Shown here: one piece after another, positions 35,106-47,793 of the stretch
How the letters are laid out: the number at the start of each line of letters is the position of its first letter
Position numbering within the stretch: position 1 is the first letter of the stretch
From: Cinnamomum chago
Lineage: Eukaryota; Streptophyta; Magnoliopsida; Laurales; Lauraceae
Direction: 5' to 3'
Assembly: GCA_038049695.1 (NCBI GenBank)
Contig: CP142451.1
Coordinates: 124,841,501 to 124,905,500 of the forward strand
DNA length: 64,000 nucleotides
The notes under the pieces: generated by a model
What the model saw: only the letters and a program-made list of their open reading frames with translations
What the model was told of the DNA's origin: nothing
Databases searched by the model: none
Made by a program: the position numbers and the translations under genes

Positions 35106-36734
35106 CTCTCCCTTTTACGTTGTTAGTGTCATTTTGAAAAAAAAAAAAAAAAAAACCCCGAAGAGGAAAAGAAACAAGATTATTGATTATTCTTCACTTG
35201 GGGTCCACACCTTGTTTACTTTCGGTGACTTTCTTCTTTCTTCTTAATTGCCGTTTTTTCTGAGTCATCGAGCACATAAGGAAACGAGGCAACCGTAGCT
35301 AGTTCCTTTGTAGGCAATATTGGGCATATCTTTAGAGTGGTGGTGGACCCCCATCAGCCGTACGTGGGGCAACAGCCACACTGTTGGTGTCGTTAACGTG
35401 TGGTTCAAATGCCTCACATTCCGGTATCCGTAATCTTACAATGTTGGTGTCTTTTGAGTCAAATTAAGACCGACGGGCGGACTCAATTGATCTGCTAAAT
35501 TTCTGACATCCTGGATCGTGGAGATAATTGGATACTCGAATTTGGAAATCCGGTTTTGCATCCCCTGTGGCCCTTTCATTCCATGTTTTGATCGAAATGT
35601 GTTGTTCTTTCCCGGACATGGATGTCAAAATCTTTTGATTGAAAAGGGGGATCCGGATTTTCGCCAGTTAGATCTTTCTTGTATCTCTGCATTGTCATAT
35701 TTCATTCCAAATTTTTAACAATGTGTCTATGTCGTCCTAATGTGGAGGCGGACAACTTTCTATGCTTATAGACGATTGAGAGGATCGTTTAATGGAACCT
35801 TCATGTATCCCAATTCGGACGGTTCATATCATAACCCTTAGGGAACTTCACGATATTAATGTGATCATAATGGCTAGGTACCGAGGCGAAATATCCAAAT
35901 AGGGGAGTCGCTTTGGGGTTGATAGTAAACATTTAAAAAAAAAACAAGAAGAGAAGAAGCAAGCACATCTTTTATTCTTCATTCGGGGTCCACGCTTTGT
36001 TGACATTCAGTTGCTTGCTTCTTTCTTCTTAATTGCCCGTTTTTCTGAGCCTTCAAGTACAAAAGTAAACTATGCAATTGTAACTACTTGCTCTATTTGC
36101 AGTATTGTACATATCTGTGGAGTGGTAGTGGACCCCACCTTCTGTACTTGGAGCATCAATTAAATTGTTGGTTTTGTGAAATTGGTTTGTGACTTGTTTT
36201 AGGCTCGATATGGGACGCGAACAGGTGGGTCTGATCCCTCACAGTGCAGTCCTCATAATCTTTGAATGTTTGGATCTTTTGAGTCTATTTGAGATTGATG
36301 GCTAGGCTCAATTGATTCAGCAAATTTAAAACGTGGAACCAAAATCGTGTATAACAGTTTAGACTTGAATTTGGGAATCAAGTTTTGCATCCACCTTGGC
36401 CCCTTCATTCCATGTTTTGACCGAAATGTGTTCCTTTTTCCCTAACAAGGATGTTAAGATTTTTTGATGCAAAAACCCGATCTATAAGACCGTGGGCTGG
36501 ATCTATCACGTATCCCTATCGCAACAAATTTCATTTCAAAATTTATCGTACTTGAGTACATGTTGTCCTAATCTGGAGTTTGGAATCTTTGGATAAATAA
36601 TGACGATCGAGCGGATCGTGTGCTAGACCTGTCATGTATCTCAATTGTGACGGATCCGACGATAATCCTTAAGGAACTTCAAGATTTTCATGTAATCAGA
36701 ATCGCTAGGTACCGAGGAGGGATGTCTAACTATG
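35106..36734. repeat. Array unit 3
   Basis: The A half carries the GCCTCACATTCCGGTATCC form and GATTGAAAAGGGGGATCC, shared with unit 5. The B half is of the unit 2/4 type. A-run of about 19. Confidence 0.85.
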
Positions 36735-38366
36735 GCTCTCCCTTTTACGTTGTTAGTGTCGTTTTGAAAAAAAAAAAAACCCGAAGAGGAAACGAAGCAA
36801 GTTTATTGATTATTCTTCACTTGGGGTCCACACCTTGTTAACTTTTGGTCACTTTCTTCTTTCTTCTTAATTACCGTTATTTCTGAGTCATCGAGAACAT
36901 AAGGAAACGAGGCAACCGTAGCTAGTTCCTCTGTAGGCAATATTGGGCATATGTTTAGAGTGATAGTGGACCCCCACTGTCCATACGTGGGGCAACACCG
37001 CAGCAGCCACACCGTTGGTGTCGTTAACGTGTGGGTCAAATCCCTCTAAATGCGGTATCGTTAATCTAACAATGTTAGTAACTTTTGAGTCAAATTAAGA
37101 CCGACGGATGGACTCATTTGATCCGTTAAATTTCTGACATCTCGGATCGTGGAGATTATTGGAGACACGAATTTTGAAATCCGTTTTTTCATCCACCATG
37201 GCCCCTTCATTCCATGTTTTGATCGAAATTTGTTGTTCTTTCCCGGACATGGATGCTTCAATCTTTTGATGCAAAGGGACGTTCCGAATTTTCGCCGGTT
37301 AGATCTTTCTAGTATCTCTGTAGCGTCATATTTGATTCCAAATTTTTAACAATGTGTCTATGTCGTCCTAATGTGGAGGCTGACAACTTTCGATGCTTAT
37401 AGACGATTGAGAGGATCGTTTAATGAAACCGTCATGTATCCCAATTGGGACGGTTCATATCATAACCCTTAGTGAACTTCACGATATTAATGTGATCATA
37501 ATGGCTAGGTACCGAGGCGAAATATCCAAACAGGGGAGTGGCTTTGGGGTTGATAGTAAACATTTAAAAAAAAAACAAGAAGAGAAGAAGCAAGCACATC
37601 TTTTATTCTTCATTCGGGGTCCACACTTTGTTGACGTTCGGTTCCTTGCTTCTTTCTTCTTAGTTGCCCGTTTTTCTGAGTCTTCAAGTACAAAAGTAAA
37701 CTATGCAATTGTAACTACTTGCTCTATTGGCAGTATCGCACATATCTGTGGAGTGGTAGTGGACCCCCACCTTCTGTACTTGGTGCATCAATTAAATTGT
37801 TGGTTTTGTGAAATTGGTTTGGGACTTGTTTTAGGCTCGATTTGGGACGCGAACAGGTGGGTCTGATCCCTCACAGTGCGGTCTTCATAATCTTTGAATG
37901 TTTGGATCTTTTGAGTCTATTTGTGACTGATGGCTGGCTCAAATGATTCAGCAAATTTATAACGTGGAACCAAAATCGTGTATAATAATTTAGACTTGAA
38001 TTTTGGAATCAAGTTTTGCATCCACCTTGGCCCCTTCATTCCATGTTTTGACCGAAATGTGTTCCTTTTTCCCTAACATGGATGTTAAGATTTTTTGATG
38101 CAAAAACACGATCTAGAAGACCGTGGGCTAGATCTATCACGTATCCTTACAGCAACAAATTTCATTTCAAAATTTATCATACTTGAGTACATGTTGTCCT
38201 AATCTGGAGTTTGGAATCTTTGGATAAATAATGATGATCGAGTGGATCTTGTGCTAGACCTGTCATGTATCATAATTGTGACGGATCCGACGATAATCCT
38301 TAACGAAGTTCGAGTTTTTCATATAATCAGAATTGCTAGGTACCGAGGAGGGATGTCTAATTATGG
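36735..38366. repeat. Array unit 4
   Basis: The A half is as unit 2 (GATGCAAAGGGACGTTCC), with a short insertion ACACCGCAGCAG shared in part with units 6 and 7. The B half is as units 2 and 3. Confidence 0.85.
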
Positions 38367-39998
38367 CTCTCCCTTTTACGTTGTTAGTGTCGTTTTGAAA
38401 AAAAAACTAAAAAACCCGAAGAGGAAAAGAAGCAAGATTATTGATTATTCTTCACTTGGGGGTCCACACCTTGTTAACTTTCGGTCACTTTCTTCTTTCT
38501 TCTTAATTGCCATTTTTTCTGAGTCATCGAGCACATAAGGAAACGAGGCAACCGTAGGTAGTTCCTCTGTAGGCAATATTGGGCATATCTTTAGAGTGGT
38601 GGTGGACCCCCACCGGTCGTACGTGGGGCAACAGCCACACTGTTGGTGTCGTTAATGTGTGGTTCAAACGCCTCACATTCCGGTGTCCGTAATCTTACAA
38701 TGTTAGTGTCTTTTGAGTCAAATTAAGACCGACGGGCGGACTCAATTGATCCGCTAAATTTCTGACATCCCGAATCGTGGAGATTATTGGATACTCGAAT
38801 TTGGAAATCCGGTTTTGCATCCACCGTGGCCCCTTCATTCCATGTTTTGATCGAAATTTGTTGTTCTTTCCCGGACATGGATGCTGAACTCTTTTGATTG
38901 AAAAGGGGAATTCGGATTTTCGCCGGTTAGATCTTTCTTGTTTCTCTGCGTTGTCATATTTCATTCCAAATTTTTAATAATGTGTCTATGTCATCCTAAT
39001 GTGGAGGCTGACAACTTTCGATGCTTATTGACGATTGAGAGGATCGTTTAATGGAACCGTCATGTATCCCAATTGGGACGGATCATATCATAACCCTTAG
39101 TGAGCTTCACGATATTAATATGATCTTAACGGCTAGGTACCGAGGCGAAAAATCCAAACAGGAGAGTTGCTTTGGGGTTGATAGTAAAAATTTCAAAAAA
39201 AAAAACTAGAAGAGAAGAAGCAAGCACATCTTTTATTCTTCATTCGGGGTCCACGCTTTGTTGACGTTCGGTCCCTTACTTCTTTCTTCTTAATTGCCCG
39301 TTTTTCTGTGCCTTCAAGTACAAAAGTAAACTATGCAATTGTAACTACTTCCTCTATTGCTAGTATTGCACATATCTGTGGAGTGGTAGTGGACCCCCAC
39401 CGGCTGTACTTGGAGCATCAATTAAATTGTTGGTTTTTTGAAATTGGTTTGGGACTTGTTTTAGGCTCGATTTGGGACGCGAACAGGTGGGTCTAATCCC
39501 TCACAGTGCGGTCCTCATAATCTTTGAATGTTTGGATCTTTTGAGTCTATTTGAGATTGATGGCCAGGCTCAACTGATTCAGCAAATTTATAATGTGGAA
39601 CCAAAATCGTGTATAATAGTTTAGACTTGAATTTTGGAATCAAGTTTTGCATCCACCTTGGCCCCTTCATTCCATGTTTTGACCGAAATGTGTTCCTTTT
39701 TCCTTAACGTGGATGTTAAGATTTTTTGATGCAAAAACACGATCTAGAAGACCGTGGGCTAGATCTTTCACATATCCCTATAGCAACAAATTACATTTCA
39801 AAATTTATCGTACTTGAGTACATGTTGTCCTAATCTGGAGTTTGGAATCTTTGGATAAATAATGACGATTGAGCGGATCGTGTGTTAGACCTGTCATGTA
39901 TCCCAATTGTGACGGATCCGACGATAATTCTTAATGAACTTCGAGTTATTCATGTAATCAGAATCGCTAGGTATCGAAGAGGGATGTCTAATTATGGC
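38367..39998. repeat. Array unit 5
   Basis: The A half is as unit 3 (GCCTCACATTCCGG, GATTGAAAAGGGG). The B half switches to the GTAAAAATTTCAAAA type shared with units 6 and 7. Confidence 0.85.
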
Positions 39999-41644
39999 GC
40001 TCGCTTTTACGTTGGTAGTGTCGTTTTGAAAAAAAAAAAAAAAAAAAACCCGAAGAGGAAACGAAGCAAGTTTATTGATTATTCTTCACTTGGGGTCCAC
40101 ACCTTGTTAACTTTTGGTCACTTTCTTCTTTCTTCTTAATTGCCGTTTTTTCTGAGTCATTTAGAACATAAGGAAACGAGGCAACCGTAGCTAGTTCCTC
40201 TGTAAGCAATATTGGGCATATGTTTAGACTTTAGAGTGATAGTGGACCCCCACCGTCCGTACATGGGTAACACCGCAACAGCCACACTGTTGGTGTCGTT
40301 AACGTGTGGGTCAAATCCCTCTAAATGGAGTATCGTTAATCTAGCAATGTTAGTATCTTTTGAGTCAAATTATGACCGACGGATGGACTCAATTGATCCG
40401 TTAAATTTCTGACATCCTGGATCATGGAGAGTATTGGAGACTCGAATTTGGAAATCTGGTTTTGCATCCATCGTGGGTCCTTCATTCCATATTTTGATCT
40501 AAATTTGTTGTTCTTTCTCGGACATGGATGCTGAATTCTTTTGATGCAAAAGGACAATCCGGATTTTCGCCGGTTTGATCTTTCTAGTATCTCTGCAGCG
40601 TCATATTTTATTCCAAATTTTTAACAATGTCTCTATGTCGTCCTAATGTGGAGGCTGACAACTTTCGATGCTTATAGACGATTGAGAGGATCGTTTAATG
40701 GAACCGTCATGTATCCCAATTGGGACGGATCATATCATAACCCTTAGTGAACTGCAAGATATTAATATGATCTTAATGGCTAGATACCGAGGCAAAAAAT
40801 CCAAACAGGGGGGTTGCTTTGGGGTTGATAGTAAAAATTTCAAAAAAAAAACAAGAAGAGAAGAAACAAGCACATCTTTTATTCTTCATTCGGGGTCCAC
40901 ACTTTGTTGATGTTCGGTCCCTTGCTTCTTTCTTCTTAATTGCCCGTTTTTCTGTGTCTTCAAGTACAAAAGTAAACTATGCAATTGTAACTACTTCCTC
41001 TATTGGCAGTGTTGCACATATCTGTGGAGTGGTAGTGGACCCCCACCGGCTGTACTTGGAGCATCCATTAAATTGTTGGTTTTTTGAAATTGGTTTGGGA
41101 CTTGTTTTAGGCTCGATTTGGGACGCGAACAGGTGGGTCTGATCCCTCACAGTGCGGTCCTCATAATCTTTGAATGTTTGGATCTTTTGTGTCTATTTGA
41201 GATTGATGGCCATGCTCAACTGATTCAGCAAATTTATAATGTGGAACCAAAATCGTGTATAATAGTTTTGACTTGAATTTGGGAATCAAGTTTTGCATCC
41301 ACCTTGGCCCCTCCATTACATGTTTTGGCCGAAATGTGTTCCTTTTTCCCTAACATGGATGTTAAGATTTTTTGATGCAAAAACACGATCTAGAAGACCG
41401 TGGGCTAGATCTATCACGTATTCCTATAGCAACAAATTACTTTTCAAAATTTATCGTACTTGAGTACATGTTGTCCTAATCTGGAGTTTGGAATCTTTGG
41501 ATAAATAATGATGATCGAGCGGATCGTGTGCTAGACCTGTAATGTTTCCCAATTGTGACGGATCCGACGATAATCCTTAACGAACTTCGAGATATTCATG
41601 TAATCAGAGTCGCTAGGTACCGAGGAGGGATGTCTAATTATGGC
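39999..41644. repeat. Array unit 6
   Basis: The A half has GGGTAACACCGCAACAGCC and AAATGGAGTATCG, nearly matching unit 7. The B half is of the GTAAAAATTTC type. Confidence 0.85.
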
Positions 41645-43283
41645 TTTCCCTTTTACGTTGGTAGTGTCGTTTTAAAAAAAAAAAAAAAAACCCGAAGAGG
41701 AAACGAAGCAAGCTTATTGATTATTCTTCACTTGGGGTCCACACCTTGTTAACTTTTGGTAACTTTCTTCTTTCTTCTTAATTGCCGTTTTTTCTGAGTC
41801 ATCGAGAACATAAGGAAATGAGACAACCGTAGCTAGTTCCTCTGTAGGCAATATTGGGCATATGTTTAGAGTGATAGTGGACCCCCACCGTCCGTACGTG
41901 GGTAACACCGCAACAGCCACACTGTTAATGTCGTTAACGTGTGGGTCAAATCCCTCTAAATGGGGTATCGTTAATCTAGCAATGTTAGTATCTTTTGAGT
42001 CAAATTATGACCGACGGATGGACTCAATTGATCCGTTAAATTTCTGTCATCCCGGATCTTGGAGAGTATTGGAGACTCGAATTTGGAAATCTGGTTTTGC
42101 ATCCACCGTGGGCTCTTCATTCCATATTTTGATCGAAATTTGTTGTTCTTTCTCGGACATGGATGCTGAAATCTTTTCATGCAAATGGACGAGCCGGATT
42201 TTCGCCGGTTAGATCTTTCTAGTATCTCTACAGCGTCATATTTCATTCCAAATTTTTAACAATGTGTCTATGTCGTCCTAATGTGGAGGCTGACAACTTT
42301 CGATGCTTATAGACGATTGAGAGGATCGTTTAATGTAACCGTCATGTATCCCAATTGGGACGGATCATATCATAACCCTTAGTGAACTTCACGATATTAA
42401 TGTGATCTTAATGGCTAGATACCGAGGCGAAAAATCCAAAAAGGGGAGTTTCTTTGGGGTTGATAGTAAAAATTTCAAAAAAAAAAAAAAAAAACAAGAG
42501 AAGAAGCTAGCACATCTTTTATTCTTCATTCGGGGTCCACGCTTTGTTGACGTTTGGTCCCTTGCTTCTTTCTTCTTAATTGCCTGTTTTTCTGTGTCTT
42601 CAAGTACAAAAGTAAACTATGCAATTGTAACTACTTCCTCTATTTGCAGTATTGCACATATCTGTGGAGTGGTAGTGGACCCCCACCGACTGTACTTGGA
42701 GCATCTATTAAATTGTTGGTTTTTTGAAATTGGTTTGGGACTTCTTTTAGGCTCGATTTGGGACGTGAACCGGTGGGTCTGATCCCTCACAGTGCGGTCC
42801 TCATAATTTTTGAATGTTTGGATCTTTTGAGTCTATTTGAGATTGATGGCCAGGCTCAACTGATTTAACAAATTTATAACGTGGAACCAAAATCGTGTAT
42901 AATAGTTTAGACTTGAATTTGGGAATCAAGTTTTGCATCCACCTTAGCCCCTTGATTCCATGTTTTGGCCGAAATGTGTTCTTTTTTCCCTAACATGGAT
43001 GTTAAGATTTTTTGATGCAAAAACACGATCTAGAAGACCGTAGGCTAGATCTATCACGTATCCCTATAGCAAAAAATTACATTTAAAAATTTATCGTACT
43101 TGAGTACATGTTGTCCTAATCTGGAGTTTGGAATCTTTGGATAAATAATGACGATCGAGCGGATCGTGTGCTAGACCTGTCATGTATCCCAATTGTGACG
43201 GATTTGACGATAACCCTTAAGGAACTTCGAGATATTCATGTAATCAGAATCGCTAGGTACTGAGGAGGGATGTCTAATTATGG
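41645..43283. repeat. Array unit 7
   Basis: The A half is as unit 6 (GGGTAACACCGCAACAGCC). The B half is of the GTAAAAATTTC type with an expanded A-run. Confidence 0.85.
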
Positions 43284-44916
43284 CTCTCCCTTTTACGTTG
43301 TTAGTGTCATTTTGAAAAAAAAAAAAAAAACCCCAAAGAGGAAACGAAGCAAGTTTATCGATTATTCTTCACTTGGGGTCCACACCTTGTTAACTTTCGG
43401 TCACTTTCTTATTTCTTCTTAATTGCCGTTTTTTCTGAGTCATCGAGCACATAAGGAAACAAGGCAACCATAGCTAGTTCCTCTGTAGGCAATATTGGGC
43501 ATATCTTTAGAGTGGTAGTGGACCCCCACCGGCCGTACGTGGGGCAACTGCCGCACTGTTGGTGTCGTTAACGTGTGGGTCAAATGCCTCACATTCCGGT
43601 ATCCTTAATCTTACAATGTTGGTATCTTTTGAGTCAAATTGAGACCGACGGGCAGAGTCATTTGATCCGCTAAATTTCTGACATCTCGGATTGTGGAGAT
43701 TATTGGAGACTCGAATTTGGAAATCCGGTTTTGCATCCACCATGGCCCCTTGATTCCATGTTTTGATCGAAATTTGTTGTTCTTTCCCGAACATGGATGC
43801 TGAAATCTTTTGATGCAAAAGGGAAGTGCGATCCGGATTTTCACCGGTTAGATCTTTCTAGTATCTCTGCAGCGTCATATTTCATTCCAAATTTTTAACA
43901 ATATGTCTATGTCGTCCGAATGTGGAGGTTGCATCTTTCGATGCATATAGACGATTAAGAGGATCGTTTAATGGAACCGTCATGTATCCCAATTGGGACG
44001 GATCATATCATAACCCTTAGTGAACTTCACGATATTAATGTGATCATAATGGCTAGGTACCGAGGCGAAAAATCCAAACAGGGGAGTCGCTTTGGCGTTG
44101 ATAGTAAACATTTGAAAAAAAAAAAAAGAAGAGAAGAAGCTAGTACATCTTTTATTCTTCATTCAGGGTCCACGCTTTGTTGACGTTCGGTCCCTTGCTT
44201 TTTTCTTCTTAATTGCCCGTTTTTCTGTGTCTTCAAGTACAAAAGTAAACTATGCAATTGTAACTACTTCCTCTATTGCCAGTATTGCACATATCTGTGG
44301 AATGGTAGTGAACCCCCACCGGCTGTACTTGGAGCATCAATTAAATTGTTGCTTTTTTTAAATTGGTTTGGGGCTTGTTTTAGGCTCCATTTGGGATGCG
44401 AACAAGTGGGTCTGATCCCTCACAGTGCGGTCTTCATAATCTTTGAATGTTTGGATCTTTTGAGTCTATTTGGGATTGATGGCCAGGCTCACCTGATTCA
44501 GCAAATTTATATCGTGGAACCAAAATCGTGTATAATAGTTTTGATTTGAGTTTGGGAATCAAGTTTTGCATCCACCTTGGCCCCTTCATTCCATGTTTTG
44601 ACCGAAATGTGTTCCTTTTTCCCGAACATGAATGTTAAGATTTTTTGATGCAAAAATACGATCTAGAAGACCGTGGGCTCGATCTATCACGTATCCCTAT
44701 AGCAACAAATTTAATTTCAAAATTTATCGTACTTGAGTACATGTTGTCCTAATTTGGAGTTTGGATTCTTTGGATAAATAATGACGATCGAGCGGATCGT
44801 GTGCTAGACCTGTCATGTATCCCAATTGTGATGGATCCTACGATAATCCTTAACGAACTTCGAGATATTCATGTAATCAGAATCGCTAGGTAGCGAGGAG
44901 GGATGTCTAATTATGG
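43284..44916. repeat. Array unit 8
   Basis: The A half is of the GCCTCACATTCCGGTATCC type. The B half is closest to unit 1 (GGCGTTGATAGTAAACATTTG; GGGGCTTGTTTTAGGCTCCA; GATTTGAGTTTGGG). Confidence 0.85.
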
Positions 44917-46534
44917 CTCTCCCTTTTACGTTGTTAGTGTCGTTTTGAAAAAAAAACCCGAAGAGGAAAAGAAGCAAGTTTATTGATTATTCTTCACTTG
45001 GGGTCCACACCTTGTTAACTTTTGGTCACTTTCTTCTTTCTTCTTAGTTGCCGTTTTTTCTAAGGCACCGAGCACAAGGAAACGTGGCAACCATAGCTAG
45101 TTCCTTTGTAGGCTATGTTAGGCATTTCTTTAGAGTGGTAGTGGGCCCCCACCGGCAGTACGTGGGGCAACAACGACACTGTTGGTGTCGTTAACGTGTG
45201 GGTCTAATGCCTCACATTCCAGTATCCTTTATCTTACAATGTTGGTATCCTTTGAGTCAAATTAAGACCGACGGGCGGACTCAATTGATCTGCTAAATTT
45301 TTGACATTTCGGATCGTGGAGATAATTGGAGACTCGAATTTGGAAATTCGGTTTTGCATCCACCGTGGCCCCTTCATTCCATGTTTTGATCGAAATGTGT
45401 TGTTCTTTCCCGGACATGGATGCTGAAATCTTTTGATGCAAAAGGGCGATCCGGATTTTTGCCGATTAGATCTTTCTTGTATCTCTGCATCGTCATATTT
45501 CATTCCAAATTTTTAACATGTGTCTATGTCGTCCTAATGTGGAGGCTGACATCTTTTGATGCATATTGACGATTGAGAGGATCGTTTAATGGACCCGTCA
45601 TGTATCCCAATTGGGACGGATCATATTATAAGCCTTAGTGAACTTCACGATGTTAATGAGATCATAATGGCTAGGTACCGAGGCGAAAAATCCAAACAGG
45701 GGAGTCGCTTTGGCGGTGATGGTAAACGTTTAAAAAAAAACAAGAAGATAAGAAGCAAGCACATCTTTTTTTCTTTATTCGGGGTCCACGCTTTGTTGAC
45801 GTTCGGTCCCTTGCTTCTTTCTTCTTAGTTGCTCGTTTTTCTGAGTCTTCAAGTACGGAAGTAAACTATGCAATTGTAACTGCTTCCTCTATTGGCATTA
45901 TTGCACATATCTGTGGAGTGGTAGTGGAGCCCCACCGGCTGTACTTGGAGCATCAATTAAATTGTTGGTTTTGTGAAATTGGTTTGGGACTTGTTTTAGG
46001 CTCGATTGGGGACGCAAACATGTGTGTCCGATTCCTCACAGTGCGGTCTTTATAACCTTTTGTGGTATGGATCTTTTGAGTCTATTTGAGATTGATGGCC
46101 AGGCTCAACTGATTCACTAAGTTTATTACATGGACCCAAAATCGTGTAGAATATTAGACTGGAATTTGGGAATTGAGTATTGCATCCACCTTGGCCCCTT
46201 TATTTCATGTTTTGATCGAAATGTGTTCCTTTTTCCCTAAGTTGGATGTTAAGATTTTTTGATGCAAAAGCACGATCTAGAAGACCGTGGGCTAGATCTA
46301 TCACGTATCCCTATAATGACAAATTTCATTTTAGATTTTATCCTACGTGAGTACATGTTGTCCTTATCTGGAGTTTGGAATCTTTGGATAAATATTGTCG
46401 ATCAAGCGGATCGTGTGCTAGATTTGTCATGTATCCCCTTTGTGACGGATCCTAAGATAAACCTTAACGAACTTCGCGATATTCATGTAATAAAAATCGT
46501 TAGGTACCGAGGAGGGATGTCTAATTAAGGGAGT
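44917..46534. repeat. Array unit 9, beginning to diverge
   Basis: The A half is of the GCCTCACATTCCAGTATCC type. The B half has many private changes (GGCGGTGATGGTAAACG, GGGGACGCAAACATGTGTG), marking the start of right-edge decay. Confidence 0.85.
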
Positions 46535-47793
46535 CCCTTTTACGTTGTTAGTGACATTTTGAAAGAAAAAAAAATGAATAGGAAAAGAAGCAAGTTTATT
46601 GCTTATTCTTCACTTGGGCTCCACACTTTGTTAACTTTCTGTCACTTGCTTCTTTCTTCTTAATTGGCCTTTTTTCTTAGTCTTCGAGTACAGAAGGGAA
46701 CTATGCTGCTGTAGCTTGTTCCTCTGTGGGCAATATTGGGCATATCTTTTGAGTGGTAGTGGATCCCCATTGGCCGTACTTGGAGCAGCAACCACACTAT
46801 CGGTGTTGTTAAACGGGCTTGGGAGCATTTTTTAGACTTGCTTGATGTCGTGAACATGTGGGTGAAATCCCTCGGATTACGGTCTGCTTAATCTTAAAAT
46901 GCTCGGATCTTTTGAGTCAAATTATGACCGTTGGATGGACTCAATTGGTCTGCTAAATTTCTAACATAGATCCCGGATCATGGAGAATATTGTAGACTTG
47001 AACTTCAAAATCCAGTTTTGCATCCATTGTGTCCCCTTTCTTTCAATGTTTTGCCCGAAATGTGTTGTTGTTTCCCTATGCAAAAGGATGATTCGGATTT
47101 TCACTGGCTAGATCTTTCACGTATCCCTGTAATGACAGATTTCAGTCCATATTTTACTGAAATGTTTTGTGTTGTCCTAGTGTGGAGGTTGACATCTTTG
47201 GATGCATAAAGACGATCGAGATGATCGTTTAATAGACCTGTCATGTATCCCTTTTGTGACGGATCATTTCATAGCCCTTAATGTGCTTGACGATATTCAT
47301 GTAATCATAATCTCTAGGTACCGAGCAGAAAAATCTAATTAAGGGAGTCCCTTTGATGTTGATAGTGAACATTTAAAAAAAAAAAGAAAAAAAGAAGCAG
47401 GTTGTGCGATTATTCTTCACTTGGGACCCACACTTGGTTCACATCCCTTGCTTCTCTGTTCTGAATTGCTTATTTTTCCGAGTCTCCGAGGAAATTATGC
47501 ACCTGTACCTACTTCCCTTGCAAGCAATATCGGGCATATCTTTGGTGTGGCGGTGGATCCCCGCCAGCTGTACTTGAGCAGCAACCACATTGTTGGTTTT
47601 GTAAAACTGATTTAGGGTGATGTTTTATGCTTGGTTGGAGTAGTGAACATGTGGGTCAATTCTGCTACATCGCAGTCTGTTGAATCTTTCAATGTTGTTA
47701 TCTTTTGAGTCAAATTGGGACTAATGTATGGTTTCAATTGTTCCTCTTAATTTCTGACATGGACCACTGATCTTGGATGATATTTTAGGCGGA
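46535..47793. repeat. Array right end, two strongly diverged monomers
   Basis: Landmarks are still recognisable (ACTTGGGCTCCACACTTTG at 46611, ACTTGGGACCCACACTTGG at 47417, spacing about 805 bp). Identity is much lower than inside the array, and the homology fades near GACATGGACCACTGATCTTGG at about 47757-47780. Confidence 0.75.

Larger units (their letters stand above)
31850..47793. repeat. ~16-kb higher-order tandem array (dimeric ~1.63-kb units)
   Basis: The landmark ACTTGGGGTCCACACC recurs near 31932, 33556, 35195, 36820, 38455, 40090, 41732, 43371 and 44997 (spacing about 1625-1640), and degenerate near 46611 and 47417. A related landmark, ATTCGGGGTCCACGC or close variants, lies about 785 bp after each. 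The two halves of a unit (A then B) are homologous throughout: both have TAGGTACCGAGG, an A-run of 7-19, GAAGAGGAAA or AAGAGAAGAA, the GGGTCCAC landmark and CTTCTTTCTTCTTA.TTG. It is therefore a two-monomer higher-order repeat: nine full dimers plus one much-diverged pair at the right. The left edge is abrupt and undiverged. No transposon protein is encoded. Confidence 0.93.

Noticed and set aside
31850-47793. CRISPR-like or prokaryotic repeat array
   Set aside because: Units are 1.63 kb, contiguous and eukaryotic in context; there are no short repeats with unique spacers.
31850-47793. Ribosomal DNA spacer repeats
   Set aside because: No 18S, 5.8S, 25S or 5S sequence is recognisable in or next to the array.
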